A stretch of DNA of 40,350 nt. It comes from Prolixibacteraceae bacterium (GTDB lineage Bacteria > Bacteroidota > Bacteroidia > Bacteroidales > Prolixibacteraceae). The stretch lies in contig WTWZ01000053.1 in NCBI GenBank assembly GCA_009773765.1, forward strand, positions 1-40,350, in the 5' to 3' direction. This document shows, piece by piece, positions 8,018 to 15,657 of the stretch. The notes beneath the pieces were generated by a model. The model had not been told where the DNA came from. It worked only from the letters and a program-made list of their open reading frames with translations, and did not search any database. Every line of letters begins with the position of its first letter. The stretch's first letter is position 1. Made by a program: the position numbers and the translations under genes.

Positions 8018-8902
8018 ATGAAAAAGAACATATTATTCACAATGTTATTTACTGCAGTGGTTGCAATGTATAATTCCTGCACTACGCCGCCTATTGAAGC
8101 TTCTCAGGAAGCTTATGATTATAACGAAATAATTCCAAAGGTTTTAGGCGGAATTAAAGGGCCAAATATTGCAATTCAAACTTTCACTGCTGATTATACC
8201 ATAGGCTATTACAGGGGTGGTTCAACCTGGAACTGGAGCGCCACCGATGCAACCGTAAAAAGTGTCAGCGCCGATACAAGGGTTGCCACAATCGAATTCA
8301 AACAATTTCCCTCAAGTGGTAAAGCTAAAGTAACGGTTACCGAAACCACTATGGGCGGTAAAACTTCGGACCCCGTAAGTTTTGATGTTACAGTTAATAA
8401 GTATTGTCCGTTGCCGAACGGAATAGCCGGTTTGGTTGGAAACTGGACAGGAACCGACGGGCAGGGAGCAGATTATACTTTCGAAAGCCAGATTACCACG
8501 ACAGTTAGCGGGACAAAACTGGCAGTTACCGGTATGAGTGTAGGTTTTATTAACAACTTCTGGGGCGAAGCCATCATAGAAGGCGGTACTTTTATGATGA
8601 CTTTTAATGTTGACGGAACTGTTGATATCCCGCGTCAGTATATTTATACCACTGAATACGAAGGGGAACCGTATGATTACGAAATCAAAGGGTCAGGTAC
8701 GTGGGATAATTGTGGAAGCGCCCCGAAACTTTTAATTAATTACGATATCTATTATCCGGGCGATGCAAAAGGTTTGGCTGCAACTTATGCCTCATATTTG
8801 GACGGCATTGGATATTTAACTGCCGAAATTGAATTGGACGGAAAAAAATCGGGTCAAATTTTTACACAATCAACTCCCTTAACCAAAGTGGTTAACAGAT
8901 AG
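8018..8902 (+). CDS. Lipoprotein with an Ig-like domain and a lipocalin-like beta domain
   Basis: Third gene of the first SusCD operon, 294 residues from ATG 8018. A start at 7994 would overlap susD and put extra residues before the signal peptide. The lipobox region AVVAMYNSC places the lipid on a Cys near residue 21. Residues ~45-125 look like a PKD/Ig-like beta-sandwich (STWNWSATDATVKS to SDPVSFDVTVNKY). The rest (LVGNWTGTDGQGADYTFES onward) is an all-beta domain with a GNWTGT opening like calycin or lipid-binding folds. Its position suggests a SusE/SusF-like accessory surface protein for the same ligand. I do not recognise a named family. Confidence 0.8.
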   Translation: MKKNILFTMLFTAVVAMYNSCTTPPIEASQEAYDYNEIIPKVLGGIKGPNIAIQTFTADYTIGYYRGGSTWNWSATDATVKSVSADTRVATIEFKQFPSSGKAKVTVTETTMGGKTSDPVSFDVTVNKYCPLPNGIAGLVGNWTGTDGQGADYTFESQITTTVSGTKLAVTGMSVGFINNFWGEAIIEGGTFMMTFNVDGTVDIPRQYIYTTEYEGEPYDYEIKGSGTWDNCGSAPKLLINYDIYYPGDAKGLAATYASYLDGIGYLTAEIELDGKKSGQIFTQSTPLTKVVNR

Positions 8903-8930
8903 AGAGTAACAGTAATAATAGTTAATAGGA

Positions 8931-8963
8931 AAAACCAGTGGTTTTATAACTGCTGGTTTTTTT
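8931..8963 (+). terminator. Rho-independent terminator of the first SusCD operon
   Basis: AAAACCAG (8931-8938) pairs with CTGGTTTT (8953-8960) around a 14-base loop, and seven T in total close the structure. It sits 28 nt after the lipoprotein stop codon. Confidence 0.85.
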
Positions 8964-9063
8964 GTGCCCCGGCATTACTGCAAACTAATTTACATTTACT
9001 TATTTAATAATATGGATTGGTTATAAATTACAGCATTTTGCAATGAAATTATTTCATTTTCTC

Positions 9064-9091
9064 TTGTAATTAAATTCTTTTTTTACATTTG
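9064..9091 (+). promoter_or_regulatory. Promoter of the second SusCD operon (TTG-N17-TACATTTG)
   Basis: TTG at 9064-9066, a 17-base spacer and TACATTTG at 9084-9091 fit the Bacteroidota consensus. The following CTTTTGTTAA matches the sequence after the susC-1 -7 box except for one base and a one-base shift. The predicted leader is ~150 nt. Confidence 0.6.
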
Positions 9092-9246
9092 CTTTTGTTA
9101 AGGTTTGTTAACAATTACTAAGTGTGCCTTACAAAAAATCAGGATTTTTTTGAAATACGATTAGTGCTTGGGGAAGTGTTTGCAAATGGATTGTAAAATG
9201 ATTTTATTATTATAAGCTGTTTAATTATTAATTTAAAACTATTTCT
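9092..9246 (+). promoter_or_regulatory. Long 5' leader of susC-2, similar to that of susC-1
   Basis: The leader of ~155 nt ends in CTGTTTAATTATTAATTTAA then AACTATTTCT directly before the ATG, matching the end of the susC-1 leader at all but a few positions. The middle part is not obviously conserved. Together with the upstream terminator this explains the 344-base gap 8903-9246, in which no gene is seen. Confidence 0.45.
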
Positions 9247-12200
9247 ATGAAAAAAATTGTATTTTTTTTATCGATCATGTTTTTCATGGGAAGTGTGTTG
9301 GTTTATGCACAAACGAAGAAAATAACCGGAACGGTTACTTCGAACGAGGATGATCAGCCCATTCCCGGAGTTTCGGTATCTGTTAAAGGTACCACGCTCG
9401 GAACTGTTACAAACCTCGACGGGGGGTTTGAATTAACCGTTCCGCAGGATGCTGAAACTTTGGTTTTTAGTTTCATTGGAATGAAAAACTATGAGGTGGA
9501 AATTGGTACTCAAACCAATTTCAGTGTTAAAATGGAAACCGATGTATTCGGTATTGATGAAGTTGTTGTTACCGCACTGGGTATTTCGAGGGAGAAAAAA
9601 TCACTTGGTTATGCCACACAGGATGTAAAAAGTGAAGAACTGATGCAGGCTGCTGCTCCCGATGCTATTTCTGCGTTGCAGGGAAAACTGGCAGGGGTGC
9701 AGATTACCCAGTCAAACGGCCAGGTTGGCGCTTCTTCGCGTATTGTTATCAGGGGTAACAGTTCGTTCGGAAATAACCAGCCCTTAATTGTTGTTGATGG
9801 TATTCCGTATTCAAACAGCAATGCAACTGCCAACAGTGTTGACTACGGAAGTGGTTTGTATGATATAAACCCACAGGATATCGAATCTATTTCGGTATTA
9901 AAGGGTGGCGCTGCAGCAGCTCTTTATGGTATGCGCGCCGGCACCGGTGTAATCTTAATTACCACCAAGAAAGGCAAAAGCAAATCAAAAGGAATTTCAG
10001 TTGAATACGATGGCAATTTTAACGTTGATAACATTTATCATATCCAGGAATTCCAGGACAAATATGGCCAGGGCTTAAGTGGTGATGAATATACCTACAA
10101 GGATGCCCAGAAAAAAGGGTTCACAGGTACATATCAGGATTTTGCCCTTGGGAATCATAACCCGGGGATGGGTTTTAAATATGTTGATGGTATCGGCAAT
10201 GGTGTTAATGATGGTGTTGACGAAAGCTGGGGACCACGTCTTGACATTGGTTTAAAAATTCCACAGTACAACAGTCCTGTTGACGCCGGTGGAAACCGGG
10301 CTGCAACCGATTGGGTATCATTACCCAACAATATCAGGGATTACTACCGCACAGGATTTACATCCAATAATACATTTGCGTTAACTTCGGTAACTGATAA
10401 TTCAACTACAAGGGCTTCATTAGGTTACAGCGATCAAACGGGTACTATGCCAAATACCGACCAGAGGAGGTACACTGCGGCAGTAAACACCGATATGACA
10501 ATTAATAAATACCTGAAATATGACCTTGCAGTAAACTATTCACGCACCGAAAGCGACAACCTGCCTGTTACAGGGTATGATGCAGGAAATCCGATGCAGG
10601 CTTTTGGTCAGTGGTTTGGCCGCCAGGTTGATATGAAAGACCTTAAAGCGAATTGGGAAAAAACCATGGATAATGGTTTCCCATACAACTGGAACAGCAA
10701 TTACCACAACAACCCTTACTGGATTGCTAATAAAAATACAAACTCATACCTTCGCAACAGGGTTTTTGGAAAATCATCGTTTTGGATTATCCCAACAGAG
10801 TATCTTAAGTTTGAGGCCCGCGTTGGCCTGGATTATTTTGACTTAAATAATAATCCTGTAACTTATCAGGGGTCAAACGAAACTCTTTTGAATGCATCAA
10901 CAGCTTCATTTATGGGTGGATGGTTCCGTGAAAACGAAGAAAGGCAAACAGAGTTTAATGCCGACTTTATCGGTTATTTTAATAAATCGTTTGATAAACT
11001 TTCTGTAAATGTACTTGCCGGGGCCAATTACCGAAACCTTCGCTGGTCAAGTATGACGCTTGGGGCCAACGACCTTACTGTTCCAAACCTGTTTACCATT
11101 TCGAACGTAAATGGAAGCCCCGTTACTGCCCAGGATAATGTTTGGATTCGTAACAACAGTATTTATGGCCAGGCTACTTTTGGATATAACGATATCCTAT
11201 TCCTCGATTTACTTGCACGTAATGATTGGTCATCAACCATTAAGGATCCTTTCTTTTACCCGGCAGCAAGTTTAAGCTGGCTTCCGTTGCAAACTTTTGG
11301 TGTTGAAAGCGATGTTATTTCGTTCCTGAAAGTAAGGGGAGGCTGGGCAAAAGTAGGTAATGCAACAGAAGCATACCGTACAGATCCCTATTTCTCAGCC
11401 GGAGCCAATACAATTTACGGAGTTACCCAGTACAATCAGGCCATCGAGTTTCCCCCGGGCGGTTTGAAACCAGAGCAGGTGGTAACCACAGAATTAGGCT
11501 TCGAAATCAACTTCCTGCAAAACAGGATTGGTTTGGACGTGGCGCTTTATGACAAAACCACAACCGACCAGATTATGAGTGTTGCCATTTCGAAAGCAAC
11601 AGGTTACAATACCACGTTGGTAAATGCCGGCGAAATCAACAACCGTGGTATCGAAATTCAGTTACGCGGTGCGGCTGTTAAAAATCCGAACGGATTTAAC
11701 TGGGACATTTACCTGAACTGGGCAAAAGACAAGAGCGAAGTTATTGAACTTTATACCGATCCTGTTACAGGGCAATCACTTCAGTCATATCAGTTAGGTT
11801 CTGAATGGAGTACATTTGTACAGGCCCGCCCTGGAGAACCCTGGGGCGTAATATACGGAACTGGTATGCTCCGTCGCGAATCCGATGGCGCCATTATTGT
11901 AGCAGCCAGTGGCCGCCCAAGAACCAAGGCCAACATGGAACTCGGTAATGTTGCCCCCGACTGGATTGGGGGTATCCGCAATGAATTCTCGTATAAAAAT
12001 TTCAACTTTGGATTCCTTCTCGATATGAGAATGGGCGGCGATATATTTAGTGTTTCGCAAATGTTTGGCTCTTATGGAGGCGTGCTTGGATTTACTGCCG
12101 AGGGCGATGTTCGCGAAAATGGAATTATTTTAGGTAAAAACTACCTGACTGACGAGAAATTTGTAAAAATTACAAAGCAGGATGCCAATAATATTCAGAA

Positions 12201-12546
12201 TTCGGAATTTGCAGAAAATGACATAGTTACTTCTGCCCAGAGTTTCTTCCAGTCGTTTTACAGCAACCGTGAGTTGTGTATTTACGATGGTTCGTATGTG
12301 AAATTACGTGAAGTACACTTAACCTATAATCTCCCGGCAAACATTTTCAGCAGCACATCGATGGTTAAGGGAGCTTCTGTTGCGATGGTTGGAAATAACC
12401 TCGGAATTTTGTGGACACACAAATCGAACATTGCGGGCGTTGACCCGGAAAATGCTACTGGTAGCGGAAATAGCGGTGTTGGTTTGGAAAGCACCAGTTA
12501 CCCGCCCACCCGAAGTATAGGTATTAAATTAAATTTAAAATTTTAA
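9247..12546 (+). CDS. SusC-family TonB-dependent outer-membrane transporter
   Basis: Second SusC/RagA-type transporter, 1099 residues. A signal peptide ends near VLVYAQ, then a carboxypeptidase-regulatory-like domain (KITGTVTSNEDDQPIPGVSV), a plug with ALQGKLAGVQITQSNGQVGA, IRGNSSFGNNQPLIVVDGIPY and VLKGGAAAALYGMRAGTGVI, and a long barrel ending IKLNLKF. The plug start EVVVTALGISREKKSLGYA is the classic SusC form, whereas the first copy has VSGVSSETPRKKL, so the two are paralogues from different subgroups rather than a recent duplication. Its SusD partner starts 13-19 nt downstream. Substrate unknown. Confidence 0.95.
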   Translation: MKKIVFFLSIMFFMGSVLVYAQTKKITGTVTSNEDDQPIPGVSVSVKGTTLGTVTNLDGGFELTVPQDAETLVFSFIGMKNYEVEIGTQTNFSVKMETDVFGIDEVVVTALGISREKKSLGYATQDVKSEELMQAAAPDAISALQGKLAGVQITQSNGQVGASSRIVIRGNSSFGNNQPLIVVDGIPYSNSNATANSVDYGSGLYDINPQDIESISVLKGGAAAALYGMRAGTGVILITTKKGKSKSKGISVEYDGNFNVDNIYHIQEFQDKYGQGLSGDEYTYKDAQKKGFTGTYQDFALGNHNPGMGFKYVDGIGNGVNDGVDESWGPRLDIGLKIPQYNSPVDAGGNRAATDWVSLPNNIRDYYRTGFTSNNTFALTSVTDNSTTRASLGYSDQTGTMPNTDQRRYTAAVNTDMTINKYLKYDLAVNYSRTESDNLPVTGYDAGNPMQAFGQWFGRQVDMKDLKANWEKTMDNGFPYNWNSNYHNNPYWIANKNTNSYLRNRVFGKSSFWIIPTEYLKFEARVGLDYFDLNNNPVTYQGSNETLLNASTASFMGGWFRENEERQTEFNADFIGYFNKSFDKLSVNVLAGANYRNLRWSSMTLGANDLTVPNLFTISNVNGSPVTAQDNVWIRNNSIYGQATFGYNDILFLDLLARNDWSSTIKDPFFYPAASLSWLPLQTFGVESDVISFLKVRGGWAKVGNATEAYRTDPYFSAGANTIYGVTQYNQAIEFPPGGLKPEQVVTTELGFEINFLQNRIGLDVALYDKTTTDQIMSVAISKATGYNTTLVNAGEINNRGIEIQLRGAAVKNPNGFNWDIYLNWAKDKSEVIELYTDPVTGQSLQSYQLGSEWSTFVQARPGEPWGVIYGTGMLRRESDGAIIVAASGRPRTKANMELGNVAPDWIGGIRNEFSYKNFNFGFLLDMRMGGDIFSVSQMFGSYGGVLGFTAEGDVRENGIILGKNYLTDEKFVKITKQDANNIQNSEFAENDIVTSAQSFFQSFYSNRELCIYDGSYVKLREVHLTYNLPANIFSSTSMVKGASVAMVGNNLGILWTHKSNIAGVDPENATGSGNSGVGLESTSYPPTRSIGIKLNLKF

Positions 12547-12565
12547 CATCTAATATAGCATGATT

Positions 12566-14020
12566 ATGAAAAGATATATTGGAAAAATATTAGCAATGAC
12601 TTTCATTGCAACACTGCTGACAGTTGGTTGTACTGATAGTTTTCAAGAGGTCAATACCGACCCTGACAGAGCCAAGGATGCCCCGGCAACAAATGTACTT
12701 GCGTACGTGCTGAGATATCACTCTTCAACTTACTTTGATGTTTGGAATAACATGAGCGAGCCATCAACCTACGGTGGCCATCTCACAAAAATCCAGTACA
12801 TCGACGAAGCCCGTTACCAATATCGGCCAGGAAGTGTTGAGAGTAAATGGTATCAGGGATATATTGCTTTGCAAAACGTATATGAAATCAGGAAAAAAGC
12901 TGAAGCCGACGGCGCTAAAAACCTGCTTGGCGTTGCAAAGGTCTTGGAAGCCTTCATTTTTCAGGCAATGACTGATACATGGAGAGATATTCCTTATTCT
13001 GAAGCAATAAAAATGGCAGATGGTATTTTATTGCCAAAATACGACAAGCAGGAAGATATATACCCTGCATTACTCACATTGCTTGCCGAGGCCAACACAC
13101 TGCTTGGCTTGGGGACAGATGTTTTGGGCGCAGGTGATTTATTGTATAAAGGCGATGTACAGAAATGGAAAAAATTTGCCAACTCACTGCGTTTACGTTT
13201 AGCTATGCGTATTTCGGGCGTAAATTCAGGCCTTGCCAAATCAACTGTAGAAACCATTATGGGCAACAAAGCACAAAACCCGATAATGGAAAGCAACGCT
13301 GATAACGCATTTTTTGTTTGGCCGGGAGTTAATCCTTATGAAGAACCATGGATGGTAGATTCCAAAGGCCGTGATGACCATGCAGTGAGTGATGTTCTGG
13401 TAAATCATTTAAAAGCGCTGAACGATCCACGTTTGCCGGTGTATGCCCTGCCTGCCGCCTCTGATGGGGAATACAGGGGTTACACCATTGGAGCTGCCGC
13501 TCAGCCAAATATTTCAACTATTTCGCGTATCGGAACCCGTTTTAGAAAAGATCCTGCCGGGTTTTCACCTTTTATGAGATATTCAGAAACCATGTTTTTT
13601 GTAGCTGAAGCAGCCATGAAGGGATATAACGTTGGAGCAACTGCGGAACAGGCTTATAACAAGGCAGTTGAAGCTTCATTACGTGAAAACGGCATTACCC
13701 AGGCTGCTTCTGAAGCCTATTTGGCAGCAAACGCCAAATTTAATAACACAACCGACCAGTTGTACGAGCAATTGTGGCTTGCCCTTTTTAAACAAGGGAT
13801 GGAAGCATGGTCGTTGTACCGGCGTACCGGTGTTCCGAAAGACCACTATGTGGCGCCAGGTTCCCCATACGTGGGCCATAACAGCCCGCCGTTCAGATAT
13901 CCTTACCCACAGAACGAATTAACTTACAACAAGGCAAATGCCGAGCCTTTTGTAAACGAAGTAAAAGATGATTTCTGGGGCAAAAAGATGTGGTGGGATA
14001 CCCGTACTGGTGTTCAGTAG
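12566..14020 (+). CDS. SusD-like (SusD_2-type) surface lipoprotein
   Basis: Partner lipoprotein of susC-2, 484 residues from ATG 12566; an ATG two codons earlier is possible. The lipobox LLTVGC puts the lipid near residue 22. The N-terminus DSFQEVNTDPDRAKD and the later YIDEARYQYRPGSVESKWYQGYI and FQAMTDTWRDIPYSEA resemble the SusD-like_2 subfamily (RagB-like proteins acting on varied ligands) rather than starch SusD. It also has YEQLWLALFKQGMEAWSLYRRTG and the C-terminal RYPYPQNELTYN seen in that group. The gene ends the operon and is followed by a strong terminator. Confidence 0.92.
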   Translation: MKRYIGKILAMTFIATLLTVGCTDSFQEVNTDPDRAKDAPATNVLAYVLRYHSSTYFDVWNNMSEPSTYGGHLTKIQYIDEARYQYRPGSVESKWYQGYIALQNVYEIRKKAEADGAKNLLGVAKVLEAFIFQAMTDTWRDIPYSEAIKMADGILLPKYDKQEDIYPALLTLLAEANTLLGLGTDVLGAGDLLYKGDVQKWKKFANSLRLRLAMRISGVNSGLAKSTVETIMGNKAQNPIMESNADNAFFVWPGVNPYEEPWMVDSKGRDDHAVSDVLVNHLKALNDPRLPVYALPAASDGEYRGYTIGAAAQPNISTISRIGTRFRKDPAGFSPFMRYSETMFFVAEAAMKGYNVGATAEQAYNKAVEASLRENGITQAASEAYLAANAKFNNTTDQLYEQLWLALFKQGMEAWSLYRRTGVPKDHYVAPGSPYVGHNSPPFRYPYPQNELTYNKANAEPFVNEVKDDFWGKKMWWDTRTGVQ

Positions 14021-14046
14021 TAAATTTTTAAGATACTATAAATAAT

Positions 14047-14076
14047 AAATCCCGGCAGTAATGCCGGGATTTATTT
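14047..14076. terminator. Strong bidirectional terminator
   Basis: An 11-bp perfect stem, AAATCCCGGCA (14047-14057) with TGCCGGGATTT (14062-14072), has a GTAA loop and T/A-rich flanks on both sides. It can end the second SusCD operon (+) and also the converging gene whose stop is at 14149 (-). Confidence 0.92.
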
Positions 14077-14148
14077 ATGGGGCAAATAAGGTTCATCAAC
14101 AAAAAAATTAAGGTTCCATCCTGAAAATTTATAATCAAGCCAAAACCT

Positions 14149-15408
14149 TTACGTTTCCCTTTTCTTCTTTTTAGCAGCCGGGAAAAGTACGTTGTTTAAA
14201 ATCAGCCGGTATCCCGGCGAGTTGGGGTATAAACTCAAATCGGTGGGATCGTCGCCAACAAGGTGGCGGTAATCTTCGGGGTCGTGGCCGCCATAAAAAG
14301 TCCAGAAACCTTTTCCTTTTTCACCATGAATATAACGGGCTTCGTTGGCTGCTTTGTTTTCGCCCATTATCAGACTGCCCGGTTTTACTACTTCTTTCCG
14401 GAACGCTGTGGTTTGGCCCATAAAACCTTTAATCAGGTTGCGGTGGTTCTGGCAAAGCATGGTGGGAACCGGGTCCCATTTGGCCGAAAAATCGAATAAG
14501 GTAAAATAGTCGTTATCGCGTAAAACCTGTCGTGTATCTGTTGCGTCGATATTCGAAAATTCGTAGGCATAAGGATCCATATTTAACTCGAAATTTCTGA
14601 AAGCAAAAGTGTGGTCGAAATTGAGTTTTTCATGTGCATGTTTATCGGCAGGATCGCCGTCAAACATCGTCTCACAAATGTCGATTCCAACCGCTGCCAG
14701 CGAAATGTCGTAGGTATCGGTTGCGGCGCACATGGCAAACAGAAAACCTCCGTTCAAAACGTATTTTTCAATTTCGCGGGTAACAAACGATTTCATTTCC
14801 GATACCTTCAAAAAACCCAGTTTTTTTGCCAGTTCGTTATTAATGGCCACTTCCTGCTGGTACCAGGGGGCATTTTGGTAAACCCGCCAGAATTTCCCAA
14901 ACTGGCCGGTGAAATCCTCGTGGTGAAGATGCAGCCAATCATATTCTGTGAGTTTGCCGTCGAAAATTTCCTCGTCGTAAATCACGTCATAAGGAATTTC
15001 GGCATAGGTTAAAACCAGGGTAACGGCGTCGTCCCACGGTTGCTTGTTGGGCGGCGAGTAAACCGCAATTTTTGGCGCCTTGTTCATCGCCACGGCGTCC
15101 TGGTTTACATCGGGCTGTGCTATTCCGTTCAATATGGCGGAAGCCTGTGCATCGGTTATCGGTTCAAATGAAACATTGCGCACTGTACACTCGTTTTCAA
15201 TCTGCGGTGAATGCTGCATCAGAAAACTTCCTCCACGGTAGTTTAACAACCATTTTACCTCAATATCGTTTTCGAGTACCCAAAATGCAATGCCGTAAGC
15301 TTTTAAATGGTTCTTTTGTGAATCATCCATCGGAATTAACAGGAATATACTTTTCGCCTGAAACGAAAACAGTAAACTAATTGTAATGGTTAAAATCCTG
15401 AATTTCAT
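14149..15408 (-). CDS. Exported GATase-like protein (often labelled asparagine synthetase B)
   Basis: The protein of 419 residues has a signal peptide (MKFRILTITISLLFSFQAKS) and is therefore periplasmic or outer-membrane. From memory, homologues in Bacteroidota databases are named asparagine synthetase B, but neither the N-terminal Cys nucleophile nor the ATP-pyrophosphatase motif of AsnB is present. The body has a flavodoxin/GATase1-like layout: IAVYSPPNKQPWDDAVTLVL, then YDWLHLHHEDF, then GGFLFAMCAATDTYDI, where the Cys could be a nucleophile-elbow residue, and a C-terminal WTFYGGHDPEDY. It ends in a basic KKKKRET tail. No operon partner. The reaction is unknown, and I would not transfer the asparagine synthetase name. 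Confidence 0.75.
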   Translation of the reverse strand: MKFRILTITISLLFSFQAKSIFLLIPMDDSQKNHLKAYGIAFWVLENDIEVKWLLNYRGGSFLMQHSPQIENECTVRNVSFEPITDAQASAILNGIAQPDVNQDAVAMNKAPKIAVYSPPNKQPWDDAVTLVLTYAEIPYDVIYDEEIFDGKLTEYDWLHLHHEDFTGQFGKFWRVYQNAPWYQQEVAINNELAKKLGFLKVSEMKSFVTREIEKYVLNGGFLFAMCAATDTYDISLAAVGIDICETMFDGDPADKHAHEKLNFDHTFAFRNFELNMDPYAYEFSNIDATDTRQVLRDNDYFTLFDFSAKWDPVPTMLCQNHRNLIKGFMGQTTAFRKEVVKPGSLIMGENKAANEARYIHGEKGKGFWTFYGGHDPEDYRHLVGDDPTDLSLYPNSPGYRLILNNVLFPAAKKKKRET

Positions 15409-15483
15409 TTTGTTATTTTTCTAAATTAACTAAGACCAAATAATTGTATTGCAATGTCGTTTATATTGTGAAACCAGACTTCA

Positions 15484-15592
15484 CAGCCCGACCGTCAGGC
15501 GGGAACTGGTTCAGTCTGACAGTCACCCTGAGTAAAATCAGACTTCGACTCCGCTCAGTCTGACAGTCACCCTGAGCGTAGTCGAAGGGTGT
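15484..15592. repeat. Dispersed-type repeat with direct and inverted copies
   Basis: A 22-base block at 15511-15532 recurs exactly at 15555-15576 (starts TCAGTCTGAC, ends CACCCTGAG). The second block lies inside an inverted repeat: CTTCGACTCCGCTCAG (15543-15558) pairs with CTGAGCGTAGTCGAAG (15572-15587) at 15 of 16 positions. A smaller hairpin, CCCG...CGGG, lies at 15488-15503. The CTTCGACT-CGCTCAGGGTGAC motif is familiar from intergenic repeats scattered in many Bacteroidota genomes. It is higher in GC than its flanks and carries no ORF. It sits 65 bases past the dnaB stop and is followed on the + strand by GGTGTTTTTG. Confidence 0.8.
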
Positions 15593-15657
15593 TTTTGTTA
15601 CCGATACTTATTATTTGGTCATACATCAAACGATATTTAGTTGTATTTGTTCGATAA

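Noticed and set aside
3395-14020. Complete polysaccharide utilisation locus
   Set aside because: No carbohydrate-active enzyme, sulfatase or sensor is encoded next to the SusCD pairs, so calling it a full PUL is not supported.
14611-15012. 133-codon + strand frame opposite the GATase-like gene
   Set aside because: The opposite strand has a signal peptide and a coherent conserved protein; this frame has neither.
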